Shown here piece by piece: positions 56,965 through 64,000 of a DNA stretch of 64,000 nucleotides. Where the stretch lies: positions 12,397,292-12,461,291 of the forward strand of contig NC_089321.1 in assembly GCF_036669915.1 (NCBI RefSeq). The letters are read 5' to 3'. How positions within the stretch are numbered: position 1 is the first letter of the stretch; each line of letters opens with the position of its first letter. The notes under the pieces are model-generated. The model was given only the letters and a program-made list of their open reading frames with translations. It did no database searches and had not been told where the DNA came from. Source of the stretch: Pocillopora verrucosa. Taxonomy: Eukaryota > Cnidaria > Anthozoa > Scleractinia > Pocilloporidae. The position numbers and the translations under genes were made by a program.

Positions 56965-59900
56965 TTATGCAGCTGTCTTTTGGTCAGCATCATTGTTCTG
57001 AATAGCTTCTAGGACATCCATGGCCGCCGCTGGGATGCGTGTTCCTGAGAAAAGAACAATAAAGAGCAACTTAAGTTTGGACAGAAAATAGAGAAAATTG
57101 GGGGAAGGAAAAGGACTTGACGCAAAAATACATTCATGCTACATCACCACACCACAGGAGGCTTTCAAATAAGTGACGTGATCGAGCTATTATCAATTGA
57201 GTATTGGAAATTATCCAGGTGAGCATTGGTTATACTATAATTCGTTACATGATTGGTCTACAAAACCACATTCTCACTCACTCAAATGATTGCAAAAGAA
57301 AAACCAACTGCAACTTGGTTACTCGCGTTTTCCCGCGTTTAAACAATTTTCTTGTTTTTACTTCGAATTTTCTTGAGCTCTCCAGGATGCTTCTTTCGTT
57401 CTGATTCACTGCTGTGATTACTTTGGTTTGGTTTTAGAGCACTTAAACCAAAGGTGCTTTCTCTCTCTTTCTCACGCGAAACTCGTAACGTCACCGCGCA
57501 GTTTTCAACTCACACATGCGCCATCGCTTACACTCACCGGGACCGAAGATGCAGTGAACTCCAGAATCATAAAGGAACTGATAGTCTTGAGGTGGAATAA
57601 CACCGCCGCAGACAACAACGATATCGCTGTAAAGAAATCAGCACACACAGACACACAAAAAACGTGATAATCAGCTGGTGACTATACTCAGTTTGAGTGG
57701 TACGATATCAATTAAACCTTTCAATCCTAAGAGTGACGGGCTTGTAATTTCTCCTTGTAGGATCATCCTTAAATCCAATGCGAACGTTGTGAAAATAGAG
57801 AAAATGATCACCTGTCTAAGAAGCTCCTGACTGTCAAACACTAGTCAATACTATAGGAAACGTACAGAGAACAGCGGCAAGAAAATAACTATTGATGTTA
57901 TGGTGTAAATGGTTAAGAGTAGCTTTGTTTGAGCATTCAAATGATCAGAAACAGCCCAAGTTTTTTTTTTTACCCCCAAGAAGCTCGACCAAAATCTGCG
58001 CCAAATTGCAAAAAATGACGACTTTCTTGCAAACGATTCCTCACATTTAGCGGGATCAATTCGAGTTCTCTTTCAACATCCTCCTCATTTTGATTGGCTG
58101 TTGTGAAAGCCTCGACTTCAAGTATTCCCGAAACACGTTCAAACATGTCTAAAAGGTAAACTTTCACGATGACTCCCTCCCTTCCTTCACCCTCGCCCCT
58201 ACCACAAAACCCTCAAACTTACCCTCTTCCCATCGACTTCATCTGAGATATTAATTCAGGAATCAGGGTCTTGTGTCCAGCAGCCTGGGAACTAATCCCC
58301 ACAACATGCACATCCGCGTCCACGGCTTGTTGAGCAACTTCATTAGGAGTCTATGACGAGAAGAAGAGCAATTTGCTTAACACACATCATTTTCACTCAA
58401 CTTAGGCATTCCTTTCCAGGGCATCGCCCCAAAGAGGTCGCCCACCTATAAGGAAAAATTCATGACCTAGTCTTTCTGGGCGGACTATCGAATTACTTGA
58501 CGCATTTGGAGTAAGGCCACTCACCTGGAAGAGAGGTCCAATGTCGACATCAAATCCCAGATCAGCGAATCCAGTAGCGATAACCTTTGCACCTCTATCG
58601 TGACCATCCTGACCCATTTTAGCTACAAGGATCCTGGGTCGACGGCCCTCCTGTTCCACAAAGGTCTGGGTACGAAATAGCGATCACGCCCTTAATTTAA
58701 CAATGTAAATTAAGCGTAGGCGTAGCCTACATATGTGCTCCAAATTCTAATTAAAACAGTCGGAAATTTAACAAGCTTTCGAGAAAGGTGACAACGATAA
58801 CGGCGCCCCTCTCTCCAACTTGGTAAAGGTCCAATTCGCAGACTGGGTGTCTGAATGAAAGGCATATCGCTACAACGTCACCGCACGCAATGAGCCCGGT
58901 AAAGACCTAGCTTAGAATATACTTCTCTTTAGAGGCAAGATCTGAGGTATGATTCCTCAACGGAACTCATTACATTTTTCTCATCTTCCTTAATTTATAC
59001 AGCATAGAACACTGAGAGGGCTACTTCTTGAAAGTCTGCTCGTGACTGTTTCTTTAATTTTTCCGATTTTCAGGCCATGTAAGACAGCAACTCACCTCAA
59101 CTTTCTTCATACACTGGCTGATTTCATCAGATTCGCCAAACTCTGTTTTGTAGGCACCGCTGACCATGCGATCACTGGCGACATGCCTTCCAACAACCTT
59201 AAATCGGGAAGAAAATAAGTCTGTCTGTGTCTACTCGCACTTTATAAATCTTGTGACATTTCCATTCCGCTCTTACATGGGCGTTGAAACTTGTTAAATT
59301 TGGGTTCTCCAAATTTATGGTATGTAACTACAACGTAACCGTTGAAAAGGAGAAAAGGAACAAAGGCTGGACATGAAGGAAGCTGACTGACTCGTCTGGC
59401 AACTGAGGGAAATCGATGGCGTTCTCCGGCCGAGGACTTATGCGCATGGACGCACTAATTAAGTTCCATTTTCATCACTTACCCTTTCCATTGCCTCGGT
59501 AATCTCGCCCACGGTGCAACGAACCCTTGATGCCTTCAAAAACAAAGGAAAAAAGGCAAGAACATTTTACCTTTTACCTCCGTTGCATGTAATCATGCAC
59601 ACCTCAAAGAAATACAAACCGCCTTGCAGCAAAGTCAAAGAATACATGCGTTACAGGCAAGGTAAAAATTGCAATTGTGAAAACATTTAATACGTTTACT
59701 TAGCCTGCTGATAGACTCTTATTTTTATAGGGACCTTAAGCAGTCAGGACAGCAACGCTAAGGAAGAAGTTCTGCCCATTTCATCGTTTTTTCTAATTTT
59801 TCTGCGACGTCCTTATTGCCGAAGGTCCCTGATAGCGCTGCAGGACGCACGTTTCTCCGTTTGCAATAAGAATTGAGACAAGTCGGGGAGAAGCTAGCCG

Positions 59901-62900
59901 AGGGTCTGGCGCTAATAGTTATCCACGCTAGATCCCTTGTTGACCTCGCGCCGACTCGCGTTGCTCAATGCGAGTGCAAATAAATTGATGGGGGCCTGTC
60001 CGCCTGCTATTGTGTATTTGACTTCGAAATAGAGATAATCAAAGATGAAAGATCATCGCAAATATACACAATTTCAAGCAGTCAACATTAAACCTCAAAA
60101 GAAAATCAGCCTTGAAGAAGGTTTCAAACTATATCGCGGTATGACATCATTCAGGATGGGTTCGAATCCCGCTCCAGCTGAAATTTTAGTCGGGTTTTAT
60201 TTTCTCAAAACCATGAAGACCTTTCACCAATAAAATAACTAATGTAAATGAGTATGAGCTCTAAAGATTTTTACAAGCCGCAGTTTGTGTTTCTTAAATA
60301 TGTTCTTGTTCTATAACTCAAAGATACAGATGCTCTTGTCTGATATTAAACCAATCTTTAGTAATCAGCGTGCTTTGTAACACAGATTCGCCATTTACAT
60401 AAGCTGGTCACCGAAAAGGAAACGTTGAAAGCTTACCTTAACAGCAAGATCAAGAAGATTCCCTTCACCCGTTTTGCAGCATTCTGATATGGCATTCATA
60501 GCAAGATTCACCTGCGGTGAAAAGAAAGAAAGTTTCAATGAACTTGTTTACTCAACTCTGCAAAGCAAAACGTTTAGAATAGTCAATTTCACAGTTACGG
60601 ACTTGGTTGCCAAGCCTTTGAACAGGAGTGAGGCTCAGGGTGACCTTGTTATGATATGTCTCTGTCACAACAAGGTCACCTTCAGCCTCACTCCAAATCA
60701 AAGGTTTGGCAACTAAGTACACAACTGTAAACTGGCCTATTGGTGGACTTCCACACTAGATGTACGTTAACGAATAAAAAATTAGCAATGGATGCCACTC
60801 TTTCACATAAACGGGAAGATTTAATCTGGCCCTACGCACAATTTGTGGCCCAGTTGCTTGCAAGGGAAATTTTGGGTCACAAAGACTAGGTTCGAACTCT
60901 GCTTACTGGAGCTTGGACAGGTCACTCTTTCTCTCTCAAAGCCTTTCTCTACTTAGGGCACCAGAAAATTGACCGACATTCCGTACAGTGGGAGTGCCAA
61001 TACTCTTAGCTGCTTTATCTAAGGAAACCGCAGTAAACTCCGACTTTTGAGCTCGGTTCGTAGGCAGACTATTTTCCAACTAAGGTAGAAACCGCTCTCT
61101 TGGGAGAATTCCGTTACTACTTAAAACAAACATTTCAAGTCTTCACCTCGTCTTGATTTCGTGTCTCCTTGATTCGCTTAATTTTCTCGAGCTGAGAGAA
61201 AGCAAATGCACCAAATTAAGAATAGCAAAAAAAAGGTTTCTACAACGAGTTGTTCGAAACTCGATTGAGACAAAATTTCAACTGCATAATAAAAAATTTG
61301 TAAATAAATAAGTACACATTTAAGTAATGTGATAAGTAAAACGTTACTTCGTCAAACTTTCCTAAAATATATTGAGGTACCTTCAAAGTTTATTAGGGAA
61401 TTTAAGATGTAGGGGAAATTTCGCCTAAAAATAAACTTCCATTTCTACTAATAATTTCGCCAGTAGCTCAGTGGGTTTACTTTCTAAGTGTGCGCTAAAC
61501 TTGAAGATTTCACTTAAGGTTAAGAAATGTACAAAGTTCCAAAACGCACGTGCTGAGCTTTTGTTATGCAAATTAAATCTTTTGTTTTGCTACGTTGCCC
61601 GTTGGTGTCGCGGTTGTGGTTTTTTTTTTCTTTTTCTCAAAGTCCCTATCAGTCAAGTCAAAGTTTGTCGAACCGAAAAAGCGAAAGATCTCAAGAAAAG
61701 CAACGCTTCCGCTCAACTCTCTTAGACTTCTTCTTGAAAACGTTCACGCTTCGGGTAAACCCTCTGATCCAGAACAAAATTATGCAAAGGAATTGGTTCA
61801 TATTTTGAGAAAATTTAAGGCAAAAAATTAGTCTTGACAGATACCTGGCTTTCTCTCACTTTGGTGTTATCCACAACAAGCACGTCTATTTCTTCTTCTT
61901 TGGCCAAGCGGTATTTATTAACACCGACGATAGTTTCTAAGAGAAAAAAACTGATTTTATTCACCGATCGCGGCGAACTTGATCGCCGGCGAAAATTACC
62001 GATATCTGACATGCCAGACATCGGCGAAAATCGCAATCGCTGCACTGGGCACACGTGTGGCGATTTTCGCCGATTGCCGCGCTCAGCGTATAAAATTGCC
62101 AAGTGTGTCACTGACTTTAGAGAAATCAGTCCGCATGGCAGGCAATCGATTGAACTGGACGCGAGTAATTAAGACCGGCACTTGCAGGAGAAAGTTACGT
62201 GTGCTACAGGCGAGTAAAAGCCACAAGTATAGAGAAACATGCAATCAATAATTTCCATCGGTGCGTCACGACTGACAACCATGTGTACTTCGATGGGTTT
62301 CCTAAACTGTAGAGGGAACAAAAAGACAGCCTTCTCTTCGCTGATCTCCCTTGTCTACTAGGTGACATGCCAGACTTGGAGAGGAAACTGATTTTGCCAC
62401 ATTCGAAATTCGACAATGTAGGTGACTTAACACGGAAACAAAAAACGGTTTAAAGGGAATTCTACTCGGTTTATTTATCTCGCTTTTCAGTTAATTTTTA
62501 ACAAGTCTGTACCCATCACCTATGCCTATAAAACGTTAGGTAAAGAGAAGAATAAAATCATATGTCTAGGATTCTTGACGGATTTGAAAATCAATTGTTG
62601 CGAAAAGTTTCTCAAAATAAGCGAATCAATTATTTCTACCTGTATTCAAATCTTCAGAATACAACCACATCAGCACATTCGACCTCCAAGATGTTCAATA
62701 GTTACCTGATCCCGAGTCAATCCTTGCCTGTCGCTTGGCTGCACATTCCTCAATTCTCAGTTTCGGCATTCCAGCAGCAACAGCTTTAGCCATACCTCCC
62801 ATTTCTTCAACCTGGTTATCAAATTCTAGCAGTAAACTGTCTTATTTTATTAACAAGGTCCGGAAAAAAATCATTGGGTGAGAGAATCATTGTTGTTTAA

Positions 62901-63978
62901 ACGCTTCATTTGGGAACTTGGGCTTCAACTTATATCACTCCACAGAAAGTACAATTCAACTGTAACCATAACATCAGCTACATCTTACTATAACAGCGCA
63001 TGCCACAAACTATAATTCATCCCGTTTTTTAGGCTCAGATTAATTAAACCTGCATAATTTCGGGCATAATGCCATGGTCAGAGTATCGAGAATGATGCCG
63101 GTATATTCACAAAAATTATTCAGCAAAAACCTGTTAAAGTACGTCCCAAGTACTTTCACAATGAAGTTTTCAGGGTCGTTTTCAGCATATACGTCTCAAA
63201 TGCAGTTTCTAGTACTTTTCTGTAACTTTTTTAGGGTAGGTTACTTTATTGAATGCCAGGTTACCACCTCACGTACTTAACTAGAGATAGATATGTTTAG
63301 CCCTGAGAATTAATTCCAATAAAATGTTTTGTTCTACATTTCAGTGAGGCCCTAGAAAGTTTCAGGGAGGGAGGGGGGGGGGACTCTTTAACGCTCTTGA
63401 ATTGAGGTTTTAAATGGAGGTTGATACAAAATCATAATCAAAGTCATAATTTTGAGGATAATGCTATGTTTTCAGGGGGTGACGCTCAAAAGCGTAATGC
63501 TAGAATTTTTGAGCATTGAGCATAATAAATCTGACCGCACCGCTTTTCCTCATATTATGTTCCATGATTATAACTACACTTTTTCGTCCCACTTGCCGAA
63601 AACCACTTTCTCCCGCAGTTGCCAAAAGCCACTTTTTTTGGCGATTGCTAAAGGCCACTTTTCTCGTGCAAGCCTGGAATTTTTCCTCCGTTTGCTTAAA
63701 AGCTATGCTGTTTCCTTCTCCCTTTTTTCCCACGCTATTTCTCTACAGCTTTCCACAAGTCACAGTTTTCCCGCGCTATTCACAAGTAAAGTTCCTTACC
63801 ACCCTGTTCACATATTCACGTTCAGCCCCGCACACGCTTTACGCATCCAATGACTACTACCGTTTCCTTCTGGCATAGGTCTTAAATTACTAACCTCGTT
63901 AATAACAGCCAGGCCTTTTTCGTATATCTCGTCTGTGAGACACTCCATCATGTGTGATCCACCCCATGGGTCTGCAAC
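56965..63978 (-). CDS. MMUT: Methylmalonyl-CoA mutase, mitochondrial (C-terminal half; 5' exons beyond window)
   Basis: 11 minus-strand exons encode the last 330 residues: 63895-63978, 62706-62811, 61845-61936, 61147-61191, 60437-60511, 59483-59533, 59096-59197, 58525-58665, 58223-58350, 57538-57626, 56965-57044. All are GT-AG and in phase. The enzyme converts methylmalonyl-CoA to succinyl-CoA in the mitochondrial matrix with adenosylcobalamin, in propionate and odd-chain fatty-acid use. The first exons carry the end of the barrel domain ([45 protein letters not shown]). The B12 domain begins at [20 protein letters not shown], where the His of DGHDRG is the cobalt ligand. [22 protein letters not shown] and FGPGTRIP follow, all expected. 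The N-terminal half and presequence are outside the window. No breaks are seen. Confidence 0.96.
57228..57462 (+). repeat. Dispersed repeat family 4 copy
   Basis: It has CTCGCGTTTTCCCGCGTTTA, TTGTTTTTACTTCGAATTTT, CTGATTCACTGC and GTGATTACTTTGGTTTGGTT, matching 42803-43030. It lies in the last MMUT intron. Confidence 0.6.
57713..57913 (-). mobile_element. MITE family 1 copy
   Basis: It runs from AAACCTTTCAATCCTAAGAG, then AATTTCTCCTTGTAGGATCA, to TTATGGTGTAAATGGTTAA. A reverse copy in an MMUT intron. Confidence 0.7.
60135..60215 (+). mobile_element. tRNA-like SINE fragment
   Basis: GGGTTCGAATCCC is a perfect B-box/T-arm stem-loop, followed by GCTCC. The preceding sequence does not fold as D and anticodon arms, so this is a tRNA-derived fragment rather than a gene. 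It lies in an MMUT intron. Confidence 0.45.
60591..60728. mobile_element. Foldback element with 60-bp arms
   Basis: The left arm (60591-60650: ACAGTTACGGACTTGGTTGC to GGTGACCTTGTT) is an imperfect inverted copy of the right arm (60669-60728: AACAAGGTCACC to AAGTACACAACTGT), with an 18-bp loop. The transcript would form a long hairpin. It lies in the intron between MMUT exons at 60437 and 61147. Confidence 0.8.
60850..60970 (+). mobile_element. SINE-like fragment with B-box motif
   Basis: GGTTCGAACTC preceded by GGTCACAAAGACTA and followed by CTCTCTCAAAG. It resembles a tRNA-derived element, but no full tRNA fold was found. Limits are approximate. Confidence 0.35.
62020..62074. repeat. Perfect 15-bp inverted repeat
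   Basis: ATCGGCGAAAATCGC and GCGATTTTCGCCGAT lie 25 bp apart in a GC-rich island within an AT-rich MMUT intron. A related GCCGGCGAAAAT lies at about 61985. Probably the inner part of a short element. Confidence 0.7.
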
Positions 63979-64000
63979 CTAAGAAAAAAAAATTCAGGTG

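Noticed and set aside
57970..58167. Acidic 65-residue minus-strand ORF in an MMUT intron
   Set aside because: It does not match MMUT. The flanking exons join in phase without it, and no conserved motif is seen.
60135..60215. tRNA gene
   Set aside because: Only the T-arm/B-box half looks tRNA-like. There is no acceptor stem pairing or anticodon arm.

Overview
This is a piece of an intron-rich animal nuclear genome, most probably an anthozoan cnidarian such as a stony coral (inference). The reasons are AT-rich DNA, many short GT-AG introns, metazoan gene families, a HEPN-NACHT-WD40 innate-immunity-type gene, and many copies of a few short MITE-like repeat families. No bacterial-type operons, rRNA genes or CRISPR arrays are seen.

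Six genes can be modelled. From left to right: (i) a HEPN-NACHT-WD40 gene on the minus strand (8571-13537), with one frame break; (ii) SELENOO on the minus strand (21425-33399), rebuilt as 18 coding exons and ending in an in-frame UGA followed by Ser-Ser-stop; (iii) MRPL2 on the minus strand (34189-35058), a single exon; (iv) NDUFS1 on the plus strand (35668-46659), 21 coding exons giving 727 residues; (v) an HCN-type channel on the plus strand (47783-55784), 8 coding exons giving 783 residues; (vi) the 3' half of MMUT on the minus strand (56965-63978), 11 exons, running off the right edge. SELENOO, MRPL2, NDUFS1 and MMUT all belong to families that work in mitochondria. MRPL2 and NDUFS1 are head to head across about 610 bp holding two oppositely oriented YY1-like motifs.

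The left third is shaped by duplication and transposons. A block of about 4 kb (713-4763) is a second copy of the 3' end of SELENOO and its flank (21052-25532). It keeps six exons, including the UGA-Ser-Ser-stop end, but has lost exon 13. The NACHT gene lies between the two copies. A local tandem duplication covers 14.4-18.4 kb. One dispersed repeat family supplies nearly all of the last intron of the NACHT gene, including its splice donor. At least 15 copies of a second, roughly 200-bp family sit in introns and spacers.

Exon coordinates come from reading frame, GT/AG sites and family resemblance by eye. UTRs, transcription starts and alternative splicing are not resolved.
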